From Bifidobacterium breve (lineage in GTDB: Bacteria; Actinomycetota; Acidimicrobiia; IMCC26256), in NCBI GenBank assembly GCA_945907055.1, contig CAMDSG010000111.1, positions 1-5,828 on the forward strand: DNA of 5,828 nucleotides, given 5' to 3'. The notes under the pieces were generated by a model. The model made no database searches. It worked only from the letters and a program-made list of their open reading frames with translations, and was not told the DNA's origin. The position numbers were made by a program, and so were the translations under genes. Shown piece by piece: positions 1 through 5,828 of the stretch (position 1 is its first letter; every line of letters starts with the position of its first letter).

Positions 1-317
1 CGAGGGCGCATCTCAGCGGGGTCCTGCCAGTTGTTGTTCGTACCTGCATCGATCTCACGCTCTGAGCAGATGAAGGTGCGGTCCTCAACGCGCGCAACGT
101 CGGAGGGGTCTGTAGCTGCCCAGTAGGAGTTAGGGCGCTTGGCATCGTCAAGAGGAACGAAGGTTCCGGCATCAACTAATTGTTTGGCGAGGATCTCAGC
201 CTCGGCATCGGTTCCCTCGAACCAGTGAACGGATGCTGGCTCGCATAACGCTGCCATCTCCTCTACCCATGCGAGTAGGCGAGCGTTTTTTGTGGGGGCT
301 GTCGTGACAATGGACAC
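1..317 (-). CDS. pckG: Phosphoenolpyruvate carboxykinase (GTP), N-terminal part, cut by the window edge
   Basis: This enzyme converts oxaloacetate and GTP to phosphoenolpyruvate, GDP and CO2 in the cytoplasm and is the entry step of gluconeogenesis. Only the first 105 codons of a protein normally near 600 residues are present. They align by eye with the start of actinobacterial [16 protein letters not shown] at residues 17-24, [10 protein letters not shown] at 47-56, [19 protein letters not shown] at 61-79, then [11 protein letters not shown] and [11 protein letters not shown]76 in DVARVE corresponds to the substrate-binding arginine of the family (R87 in human PCK1, from memory). The catalytic, P-loop and GTP-binding segments lie outside the window. 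The GTG start at 317 is chosen because AGGAG (326-330) lies 8 nt upstream and family similarity begins just after it. It faces the same way as rpmB and the cold-shock-like gene but has its own upstream region, so it is probably transcribed separately. Identification is firm. Confidence 0.95.
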   Translation of the reverse strand, partial: MSIVTTAPTKNARLLAWVEEMAALCEPASVHWFEGTDAEAEILAKQLVDAGTFVPLDDAKRPNSYWAATDPSDVARVEDRTFICSEREIDAGTNNNWQDPAEMRP

Positions 318-325
318 GGGTGCTG

Positions 326-330
326 CTCCT
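326..330 (-). promoter_or_regulatory. Ribosome binding site of pckG
   Basis: The minus strand reads AGGAG here, 8 nt before the GTG at 317. It is the strongest Shine-Dalgarno sequence in the window and fixes the pckG start at a non-ATG codon. Confidence 0.8.
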
Positions 331-379
331 AGCGAGATGGGTAAGCCCTCTTGGTATGGGCGCTTGTCAGTGGTTCGCA

Positions 380-410
380 ATAATAGGCCCGAGGCGCTAA
401 TCCCTACCAA
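380..410 (-). promoter_or_regulatory. Possible sigma-70-type promoter of pckG
   Basis: On the minus strand TTGGTA (405-410, four of six matches to TTGACA) is followed after 19 nt by TATTAT (380-385, five of six matches to TATAAT). Transcription would start near 373 and give a leader of about 55 nt before the GTG. The -10 is good, but the spacer is longer than the usual 17 nt, so this is a candidate only. No operator-like palindrome was recognised nearby. Confidence 0.35.
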
Positions 411-466
411 CCGCGCACTCGGCCCGCGTCCATCAGGCTCGGAATCTGGTGCATGTATTACTCAAG

Positions 467-487
467 GCGCTAGGCGAGGCTTAGCGC
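467..487 (-). terminator. Perfect 6-bp inverted repeat after the cold-shock-like gene, possible terminator without a T-tract
   Basis: GCGCTA (467-472) and TAGCGC (482-487) form a 6-bp perfect stem around a 9-nt loop, starting 12 nt beyond the stop codon of the cold-shock-like gene. The place is right for ending the rpmB transcript before the pckG promoter. On the minus strand the sequence after the stem has no run of T, so it is not a standard intrinsic terminator. It could be an RNA-end-protecting hairpin or chance. Confidence 0.3.
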
Positions 488-499
488 AGCCAAGGGATC

Positions 500-730
500 T
501 TAGATTTGGACCTGGTCTGGGAGTCCGAGGTCTTTCTCAGCGCCACTGCGCACACGAGAGGCGCGCCCCTCAGAGTCGAGATCAAAATTGACCCGCTGCC
601 CTTGGCGAAGGGTCCTAAACAGTGAGCCTTCAAGAGCGTCAGGAGAGAGGATTATGTCAAGGCGATCTGTATCGCGCACAACTACACCCTCGCCACTATC
701 CGGATCAAAGGATCGAACTACACCCTGCAC
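500..730 (-). CDS. Small cold-shock-domain-like protein, 76 aa, with degenerate RNA-binding motifs
   Basis: The protein is 76 residues and its pattern fits a cold-shock domain. MQGVVRSFDPDSGEGVVV (1-18) matches the family's first two strands (G-x-V-K-W-F-N ... G-F-G-F-I). DRLDIILSPDALEG (22-35) matches the D-V-F-V-H-x-S-A-I segment, and LRQGQRVNFDLD (41-52) matches L-x-E-G-Q-x-V-x-F. The aromatic residues that stack on RNA or DNA in CspA-type proteins are mostly replaced: W by S7, the RNP1 phenylalanines by E14 and V16, and the RNP2 F/H by I27 and S29. F8 and F49 remain. An acidic-basic tail of about 14 residues follows. The start is GTG, 4 nt after the rpmB stop, with no clear Shine-Dalgarno, so translation is probably coupled to rpmB. 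The coupling suggests a role in ribosome assembly or translation, but that is inference. It could also be an unrelated small OB-fold protein. Confidence 0.7.
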   Translation of the reverse strand: MQGVVRSFDPDSGEGVVVRDTDRLDIILSPDALEGSLFRTLRQGQRVNFDLDSEGRASRVRSGAEKDLGLPDQVQI

Positions 731-734
731 GGAG

Positions 735-923
735 TTAGCGCTTCTGGACCTTGCCGGCCTTTAGGCAGGCTGTGCAGACGTTTACACGCTTGGGGGTGCC
801 GTTTACAATCGCGCGCACCTTCTGAATGTTGGGATTCCAACGGCGCGGCGTGCGGCGGTGCGAGTGGCTGAGGCGCATACCGAAGATTGGCTTCTTTGCG
901 CAGATGTCGCATACGGATGACAT
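735..923 (-). CDS. rpmB: 50S ribosomal protein L28, zinc-ribbon (C+) form
   Basis: L28 is a structural protein of the large ribosomal subunit. The 62-residue length is normal for the family. Visible hallmarks are the N-terminal CDIC (C5, C8), [20 protein letters not shown] (15-34), which is the conserved basic rRNA-binding stretch, and the C-terminal CTAC (C50, C53). The two CxxC pairs make this the zinc-binding paralogue type rather than the cysteine-free form that many actinobacteria express when zinc is scarce. The ATG at 923 is supported by GAGG (931-934) 7 nt upstream on the minus strand. It is divergent from the fakA-like gene, as in Bacillus subtilis, and is followed 4 nt later by the cold-shock-like gene. 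No Zur-type palindrome was recognised upstream, in keeping with a constitutive C+ form. Confidence 0.97.
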   Translation of the reverse strand: MSSVCDICAKKPIFGMRLSHSHRRTPRRWNPNIQKVRAIVNGTPKRVNVCTACLKAGKVQKR

Positions 924-963
924 TTATAAACCTCAAGATCGTTCTTAGGACGGATCGGAGAGT

Positions 964-1077
964 AGCAGGGCGATGGTGTCTAGGTCGCTCTCGGGGTTTT
1001 GAGGTTGGGGATCGCACTGCAAATATTGACAGCAGGGAGGCGGGGTCGAGGTCGCTCTCAAGGCTTGGAGGTGGGTA
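964..1077. repeat. Imperfect direct repeat, two 47-bp copies with a 67-bp period
   Basis: Copy A is 964-1010 and copy B is 1031-1077. By hand alignment without gaps about 35 of 47 positions agree. The best-kept blocks are AGCAGGG at the left end and AGGTCGCTCTC in the centre (A: 982-992, B: 1049-1059), with GAGGT near the right end. On the minus strand each copy reads GAGAGCGACCT followed by CCTGCT. The period is not a multiple of three, so the copies are in different reading frames, which argues against a coding repeat. It could be a duplicated promoter module or paired protein-binding sites for the divergent genes. Confidence 0.6.
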
Positions 1078-1128
1078 ATTCAGGTTTCTTTGGGCTCGCT
1101 TGGCTCTCTTGGGTAACCACCACGGCGG

Positions 1129-1134
1129 TACTAT
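1129..1134 (+). promoter_or_regulatory. TANNNT -10 box placed for leaderless transcription of the fakA-like gene
   Basis: TACTAT occupies positions -12 to -7 relative to the GTG at 1141. In actinobacteria this is the characteristic placement of a -10 element when transcription starts on the first base of the start codon. There is no Shine-Dalgarno before the GTG, which fits. A partial -35-like TTGGGT lies at 1109-1114, but its spacing of 14 nt is too short to count as support. Confidence 0.5.
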
Positions 1135-1140
1135 CGGCGA

Positions 1141-2763
1141 GTGCCTTCCCTTGAGACCCTCTCCGCTGCAGACCTGCGCCAAGTCCTAATTCGATTTAGG
1201 GACGCCCTGCGGAGCCATCAGGAAGAATTAAACCGCCTCAACGTCTACCCGGTCCCCGATGGTGACACGGGTACGAATATGACCCTTACCCTCGAGACGG
1301 TAGCGAGTGAACTCCGAACTGCGGAGACAATGGATGAGGTCTGCGAGGCAATTGCACATGGATCACTAATGGGGGCGAGAGGCAACTCTGGAGTAATTAC
1401 CTCTCAGATTCTGCGTGGCCTGGCAGAGACTTTCCGCCCTGCCGACTCCATTGGTCCAGTGGAGTTAGTCGCCGCCCTGCGCCGCGCTGCCGATGCTGCT
1501 TATCAGGCAGTTATGCGACCGGTTGAGGGGACAATCCTCACCGTTGCTAGAGAGACAGCCGAGGCCGCTGAGAATGTAACGCCCTCGAGTCTTGAGTCGG
1601 TTCTGTTAGCTGCATCCGCAGGCGCAGAGGAATCAGTTCTACATACGCCAGAGCTTCTACCTGCACTACGTGATGCGGGTGTTGTAGATGCCGGAGGGCG
1701 TGGCTTCACGCTCTTGATAGATGCATTCTTAGAGGTTGTATCGGGTCGTCCGATTCCCGAGCCTGTGCTCGGCGATGCCCCAAATATTGTTCGAGCGCAC
1801 CTCGCTGGCGAAGACATTGCCTCACTGCGCTACGAGGTCATGTTTTTACTTGAGGCGCCAGAGTCCACGATTGATGCTTTTAAAGCAGCGTGGATGGCCC
1901 TCGGCGACTCAATCGTTGTTGTTGGTAGCGACGGTCTCTGGAACTGCCATGTTCATACCGACGACATTGGTGGATCGATCGAGGCTGGTATCGATGCTGG
2001 TCGCCCCCGCAGTATCCGAGTCACCGACCTAATCGAGCAGGTCGAAGAGGAGCAGTGGGTACGCGACCACGACTCTGATGACCACAGCCACTCCGATGAG
2101 GAGCAGGTAGCAACTGCGGTTGTATCGGTGGGCGTTGGTGAGGGTGTCAAACGCTTGCTACGGAGTCTTGGAGTACATGAGATCGTTGCGGGCGGACAGT
2201 CAATGAACCCCTCGACTGCGCAGATTCTTGAGGCTGTTGAACGCTGCCCCGCCGAGTCTGTAATTGTGCTGCCCAACAACAAGAACATTATCCCAGTTGC
2301 ACAGCAGGTAAATGCTCTCTCAACTAAACGAGTAGAGGTGCTCTCTACCGTCTCAGTACTAGAAGCGCTGTCTGCATTGTTTACATACGATCCAGACTCT
2401 GACTGCGAGGTCAACCTTGCTGCTATGGATGCTGCGGCAAAAGGGGTCAGAGCGGGAGAGGTAACGCAGGCGGTGCGTGATAGTTCCGCAGAGTGCGGCC
2501 CAATAAAAGAGGGCGATTGGTTAGCAATTGGCCCCAACGGCATCGGCGCTACTGCAACTTCGGCAGCAGGAGCGGCGTTTGCGCTTGTGGATTCACTTGT
2601 AGATGAAGACAGCGAGATCGTGACAGTGCTCGTTGGTACTGACGCTAGGCCTGCCGAGGTGGAGCGAGTGCGCGAGCACTTGAGAGCGAGACACCCACAC
2701 GTTGAGGTCGAGGTACATGAAGGCGGCCAGCCTCTCTATCCCTACCTCATTGGGGTGGAGTAG
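1141..2763 (+). CDS. DAK2-domain, FakA/YloV-family kinase-like protein
   Basis: This 540-residue protein has the full FakA/YloV layout. In Gram-positive bacteria FakA supplies the ATP-binding subunit that phosphorylates fatty acids carried by FakB. An N-terminal DAK2 domain (about 8-205) carries NVYPVPDGDTGTNM at 34-47, with the metal-binding aspartates D40 and D42 and N46. Next come MGARGNSGV at 77-85, RPVEGTILT at 126-134 and DAGGRG at 183-188. A middle domain has YEVMFLLE and WNCHVHTDD. A His/Asp-rich linker at about 309-321 leads to the C-terminal domain with GGQSMNPST and LPNNKNI. Key residues are present, so an active ATPase is expected. No fakB is in the window, so the lipid substrate in this organism is inferred only from the family. 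The GTG start is the first start codon after an in-frame TAA at 1114 and fits the family N-terminus. recG follows 42 nt after the stop, probably in the same operon. Confidence 0.92.
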   Translation: MPSLETLSAADLRQVLIRFRDALRSHQEELNRLNVYPVPDGDTGTNMTLTLETVASELRTAETMDEVCEAIAHGSLMGARGNSGVITSQILRGLAETFRPADSIGPVELVAALRRAADAAYQAVMRPVEGTILTVARETAEAAENVTPSSLESVLLAASAGAEESVLHTPELLPALRDAGVVDAGGRGFTLLIDAFLEVVSGRPIPEPVLGDAPNIVRAHLAGEDIASLRYEVMFLLEAPESTIDAFKAAWMALGDSIVVVGSDGLWNCHVHTDDIGGSIEAGIDAGRPRSIRVTDLIEQVEEEQWVRDHDSDDHSHSDEEQVATAVVSVGVGEGVKRLLRSLGVHEIVAGGQSMNPSTAQILEAVERCPAESVIVLPNNKNIIPVAQQVNALSTKRVEVLSTVSVLEALSALFTYDPDSDCEVNLAAMDAAAKGVRAGEVTQAVRDSSAECGPIKEGDWLAIGPNGIGATATSAAGAAFALVDSLVDEDSEIVTVLVGTDARPAEVERVREHLRARHPHVEVEVHEGGQPLYPYLIGVE

Positions 2764-2805
2764 CCGCTCCCTCCTAGAGAGTGAGAGCGCAACGCCGACG
2801 AATCT

Positions 2806-4959
2806 GTGGACGAGCACCCGCGCACCTTCCGTGAACTTGAGAGTACAACTCTCGGAGACATAGGCATATCAGCGCGGCTCATTGAGCGTTTCGAGGTCAT
2901 GGGGATTCGCTCAGTTTTAGATTTGCTGCGCCTCTATCCACGCCGCCTACATGATCGATCAAACATCACGCCGCTCACCGATATAGAGGTAGGTGTCGAG
3001 GCGACGGTTTTCGGCTCTGTTGAAAAATGTGAATTGAAGTCCGGACGAAATAATAAGAAGCGTGTAGAGGTAATCCTGCGTAACGGCGATGCGCGCCTTC
3101 GTGTCACCTTCTTCAATCAGGTTTGGCGCCAGAAAGAGTTGGCTCCAGGTACTGAGGTCGCGATGTTCGGAAAGGTTGACTCATTCGGCGGCAGCCTCCA
3201 GATGGTGAACCCTATTGTCGATGTTCTTGGCAAGGCTGGCGAGGGGAAGACCGGCCGCATCATTGCTGTTTATCCACAGTCGGCCAAGGCCGGGCTTAGT
3301 TCGTGGGACATCGCTCCAGCTGTTGCTAAGGCTCTCGAGTGGGTAGGGGAGTTCTACGAACCTCTCGATGAGGCGCTTCGCTCTCCGCTGAAGTTGAGCA
3401 AGATTGATCGCACAAAGGCGTTCAACGATATTCATAGCGTTCCAAGCATTGAGGATCACCGGCAGGCCGAGCGACGACTCAGGTTTGATGAGTTTCTTGT
3501 TGCCCAGATTGGCTTAGTGGCTCGCAAGCGCGCACTCCAAGCCTCAGACGCAGGGATCACTCACCACATAGCCGGCCCGCTTGTAGAGAAGTTCATATCG
3601 AACCTTCCTTTTGAGATGACTGACGACCAGCGCATTGCAATATCTGAGATAAACCAAGACCTTGCGACCGCAGCGCCGATGCATCGCCTGCTGCAAGGAG
3701 ATGTGGGGTCTGGAAAGACAGTGGTTGCATTGGCCGCGATGCTCACAGCGGTAGAGGGTGGCTATCAAGGAGCGATGATGGCACCTACCGAAGTACTCGC
3801 AGAGCAGTTATTCGCAGTGGCGAGCCGCACGATCGGGGTGCTCAAGGTTCCGTCCCCTGATGGAGTGCTCCTCTCAGAGCAAGAGGTCGGCGTCCGTTTA
3901 TTGACGAACCGCACCAAGGCGAGCGAGCGAGTAGCAATAGCTGATGGCCTTCGCAATGGAACAATCCATATTGTGATCGGTACGCATGCACTTCTATACG
4001 GTGAGTCTCCATTTACGAATCTTGGTGTGATCGTTATTGATGAGCATCACCGATTTGGCGTTGAGCAGCGCGACGTTTTGAAGCAGCGTGCTGGGGAGGG
4101 GAGAGTGCCCGATGTTTTAGTGATGACCGCGACACCAATCCCGCGTACTGCAGCACTACTCATCTATGGAGACCTCGATATCTCGACTCTCAAGGTCATG
4201 CCCTCGGGGCGAGAGCCGATTACGACCGAACTATTGAAGCGCGAGACAGTCGCAGTAGGTGCTGCTTACCAACGGGTTCGAGATGAGGTCAAGAATGGAC
4301 ACCAGGCCTATGTCGTCTGCCCGTTAGTTGAGGACTCCGGAAAGATTGAGGCAGCCGCTGCAACAAAGCGAGCGGAGGAACTTGGTAATACAGAGTTCAA
4401 GGGCGTAAGAGTTGGTTTGCTTCATGGCCAGATGCCCTCCTCGGATAAAGAGAAGATCATGAACGCCTTTCGCAGTAAAGAAATAGATGTATTGGTCGCT
4501 ACGACAGTGATTGAGGTTGGGGTTGACGTTCCAAACGCAACGGTCATGGTTATAGAGGATGCCCAGCGTTTTGGTTTAGCGCAGTTGCACCAGTTGCGCG
4601 GGCGAGTTGGTCGCGGTGGCGGGGCATCTTGGTGCTACCTGATTGCTGACGTAACTACAAAGGACGCAGCCGCACGGATGGATGCCATGGTCGAGACGAC
4701 GGATGGATTTGTTCTAGCCGATCGAGATTTGGAGATTCGTGGGACTGGACAAATTTTCGGTGAGCGTCAATCTGGCCAGAGTATTGATAAGCACCTTCGC
4801 TTAGCGCGCCTTCCGCGCGATATTAAATATGTTGAGTTTGCTCGAACAACTGCAGAGTTAATCCTGGACGCTGATCCGGACCTGGCTCGCCACCGGCCGT
4901 TAGCTGAAGAGGTTGAGGACCTCCTCGGCGATGATGTCGAGTACCTCTTTAAATCCTGA
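2806..4959 (+). CDS. recG: ATP-dependent DNA helicase RecG
   Basis: RecG is a double-stranded DNA translocase that reverses stalled replication forks and branch-migrates recombination intermediates. The 717-residue protein is full length. The N-terminal segment carries LLRLYPRRLHDRSNI (41-55), then an OB-fold wedge domain (about 60-142) that splits fork DNA. Helicase motif I is GDVGSGKT at 298-305 (K304). Motif II is DEHH at 412-415, with D412 and E413 present; the DEHH form replaces the DEQH of E. coli. Motif III is TATPIPR at 441-447. The C-terminal RecA lobe has TTVIEVGVDVP from 566 and QLHQLRGRVGRG at 593-604. DRDLEIRGTGQ (638-648), followed by RQSG, is the translocation (TRG) motif region. 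The GTG at 2806 is the only sensible start after an in-frame stop at 2782, but no good Shine-Dalgarno precedes it. It lies between the fakA-like gene and rsmD, as in many actinobacteria. Confidence 0.97.
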   Translation: MDEHPRTFRELESTTLGDIGISARLIERFEVMGIRSVLDLLRLYPRRLHDRSNITPLTDIEVGVEATVFGSVEKCELKSGRNNKKRVEVILRNGDARLRVTFFNQVWRQKELAPGTEVAMFGKVDSFGGSLQMVNPIVDVLGKAGEGKTGRIIAVYPQSAKAGLSSWDIAPAVAKALEWVGEFYEPLDEALRSPLKLSKIDRTKAFNDIHSVPSIEDHRQAERRLRFDEFLVAQIGLVARKRALQASDAGITHHIAGPLVEKFISNLPFEMTDDQRIAISEINQDLATAAPMHRLLQGDVGSGKTVVALAAMLTAVEGGYQGAMMAPTEVLAEQLFAVASRTIGVLKVPSPDGVLLSEQEVGVRLLTNRTKASERVAIADGLRNGTIHIVIGTHALLYGESPFTNLGVIVIDEHHRFGVEQRDVLKQRAGEGRVPDVLVMTATPIPRTAALLIYGDLDISTLKVMPSGREPITTELLKRETVAVGAAYQRVRDEVKNGHQAYVVCPLVEDSGKIEAAAATKRAEELGNTEFKGVRVGLLHGQMPSSDKEKIMNAFRSKEIDVLVATTVIEVGVDVPNATVMVIEDAQRFGLAQLHQLRGRVGRGGGASWCYLIADVTTKDAAARMDAMVETTDGFVLADRDLEIRGTGQIFGERQSGQSIDKHLRLARLPRDIKYVEFARTTAELILDADPDLARHRPLAEEVEDLLGDDVEYLFKS

Positions 4960-5552
4960 TGGCAGGTCGTGGCCCGCGCGTTATCGCTGGAGAGTTTGGT
5001 GGCATGCGGCTGAGCACTCCGCGTGGCGACCGAACCCGACCAACCTCTGATCGCGTTAAGGAGTCGCTCTTCGCTGTGCTTGGGCAGCGTGTGGTCAATG
5101 CGAGAGTCTTAGATATTTACTCGGGTTGCGGTGCTCTGGCGATTGAGGCGCTATCTCGCGGAGCCCAGAGCGCTGTATGCGTTGAGCGCGACTCGAATGC
5201 TCTTAAGTCAATAGCGACCAATATTGAGAGTGCCCGAGTAGGCGATCGGGTCGCTGTGAGGGGCCGGACTGTTGAGCCATACCTAGCGGACCCAACCGGC
5301 GGTGCGGGAGCAGACGGGCCTTTTGATCTTGTATTCGCTGACCCTCCGTACGAAACCTCTAACGGGGTCATCGGAGATCATCTGCGCGCCATCCTGTCTC
5401 ACGGCGCCCTAGCCTCAGGCGGGGCAGTGGTGATCGAGCGCTCTAGCGGCTCGGAGGCGTTAGTCGAGCCTGGTTGGGATGTCACGTGGAGCCGTACTTA
5501 CGGCGATACGCTGCTCATGGTGCTTGAGCCGCTTCAGGAGTCAACTCAGTAG
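4959..5552 (+). CDS. rsmD: 16S rRNA (guanine(966)-N2)-methyltransferase RsmD
   Basis: RsmD uses S-adenosylmethionine to methylate N2 of G966 of 16S rRNA during small-subunit assembly. The 197-residue protein has the family order. RVIAGEFGG (7-15) and RPTSDRVKESLF (27-38) form the N-terminal substrate side. LDIYSGCGAL (51-60) is the SAM-binding motif I, followed by EALSRGA (63-69). VERDSNAL (76-82 region) contains the acidic residue that binds the SAM ribose. FADPPY (126-131) holds the catalytic DPPY tetrad of N-methyltransferases. Motif I has S-G-C-G, where A-G-S-G is more usual in this family; this is a mild variant. The ATG overlaps the recG stop in TGATG, so translation is coupled, and no separate Shine-Dalgarno is visible. 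The rsmD-coaD neighbourhood is widely conserved. Confidence 0.96.
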   Translation: MAGRGPRVIAGEFGGMRLSTPRGDRTRPTSDRVKESLFAVLGQRVVNARVLDIYSGCGALAIEALSRGAQSAVCVERDSNALKSIATNIESARVGDRVAVRGRTVEPYLADPTGGAGADGPFDLVFADPPYETSNGVIGDHLRAILSHGALASGGAVVIERSSGSEALVEPGWDVTWSRTYGDTLLMVLEPLQESTQ

Positions 5553-5590
5553 TTATCCCAATCGGGGAGCTATGCGGGGGCCTCTTTAGC

Positions 5591-5828
<238 letters not shown>

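Larger units (their letters stand above)
924..1140. promoter_or_regulatory. Divergent intergenic region between rpmB and the fakA-like gene
   Basis: This 217-nt spacer must hold the promoters of both divergent units. For rpmB, an extended -10-like TGCTACTCT can be read on the minus strand (TACTCT at 959-964), giving a leader near 28 nt, but no convincing -35 lies upstream of it. For the plus strand, see the separate TANNNT entry. Two copies of an imperfect direct repeat occupy the middle. Open frames crossing the spacer have no ribosome site or family resemblance and are judged non-coding. Confidence 0.6.

Noticed and set aside
334..350. Small hairpin in the pckG leader (GAGGG / CCC..CTC on the minus strand)
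   Set aside because: It needs a 2-nt bulge and has only five pairs. No known riboswitch or regulator site is recognisable.
404..454. A 16-residue minus-strand frame upstream of pckG, a possible leader peptide
   Set aside because: It is no longer than chance allows, it overlaps the predicted -35 of pckG so it would lie outside that mRNA, and no attenuator-like stems follow it.
292..591. A 99-codon plus-strand open frame
   Set aside because: It lies antisense to the start of pckG and the end of the cold-shock-like gene, has low-complexity Arg/Gly/Pro/Ser content, no ribosome site and no family resemblance.
1026..1031. A perfect TTGACA -35 hexamer on the plus strand
   Set aside because: The region 15-20 nt downstream is GC-rich and contains no -10-like sequence, so it is not a usable promoter by itself.
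887..1078. A 63-codon plus-strand open frame in the divergent spacer
   Set aside because: It starts antisense inside rpmB, has no ribosome site, and its sequence is mostly the translated direct repeat.
718..1182. A 154-codon minus-strand open frame covering rpmB and the divergent spacer
   Set aside because: It overlaps all of rpmB in another frame and also the start of the fakA-like gene. Its composition is arginine/proline-rich as expected of a shadow frame.
2766..2788. Possible hairpin between the fakA-like gene and recG (GCTC..CTC / GAG..GAGC)
   Set aside because: The stem is broken by an uneven internal loop and has no T-tract after it. It does not justify a terminator within the operon.

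Overview
This 5.8 kb window looks like ordinary chromosomal housekeeping DNA from a member of the Actinomycetota. The evidence is a GTP-type PEP carboxykinase of mycobacterial type, a four-cysteine L28, the order fakA-like / recG / rsmD / coaD, many GTG starts, and one start with a leaderless-type promoter. The moderate GC with many A/T-ending codons is unlike the very GC-rich Streptomyces or Mycobacterium. A lineage such as Acidimicrobiia is possible, but that is a guess.

Left part, minus strand (1-923): the N-terminus of pckG runs off the left edge. Upstream of it are a small protein resembling a degraded cold-shock domain (500-730) and, 4 nt before that, rpmB (735-923). The rpmB and cold-shock-like genes probably form one transcription unit. 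pckG has its own strong Shine-Dalgarno and a plausible promoter.

Divergent spacer (924-1140): it holds an imperfect 47-bp direct repeat with a 67-bp period. At its right end a TANNNT -10 box sits exactly 12 to 7 nt before the fakA-like GTG, which suggests leaderless transcription.

Right part, plus strand (1141-5828): a DAK2/FakA-family protein, then recG 42 nt later, then rsmD overlapping recG by 1 nt, then coaD after a 178-nt gap (5' end only). RecG repairs and restarts replication forks, RsmD methylates 16S rRNA, and CoaD makes coenzyme A. They are a conserved neighbourhood rather than one pathway. The divergent rpmB / fakA / recG arrangement also occurs in Bacillus subtilis.

The least explained element is an AT-rich array of five 16-bp tandem units (5591-5669) between rsmD and coaD. 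The next is the cold-shock-like protein, which lacks the usual RNA-binding aromatic residues. I see no mobile element, CRISPR array, tRNA, rRNA or defence system, and no clear new multi-gene system.
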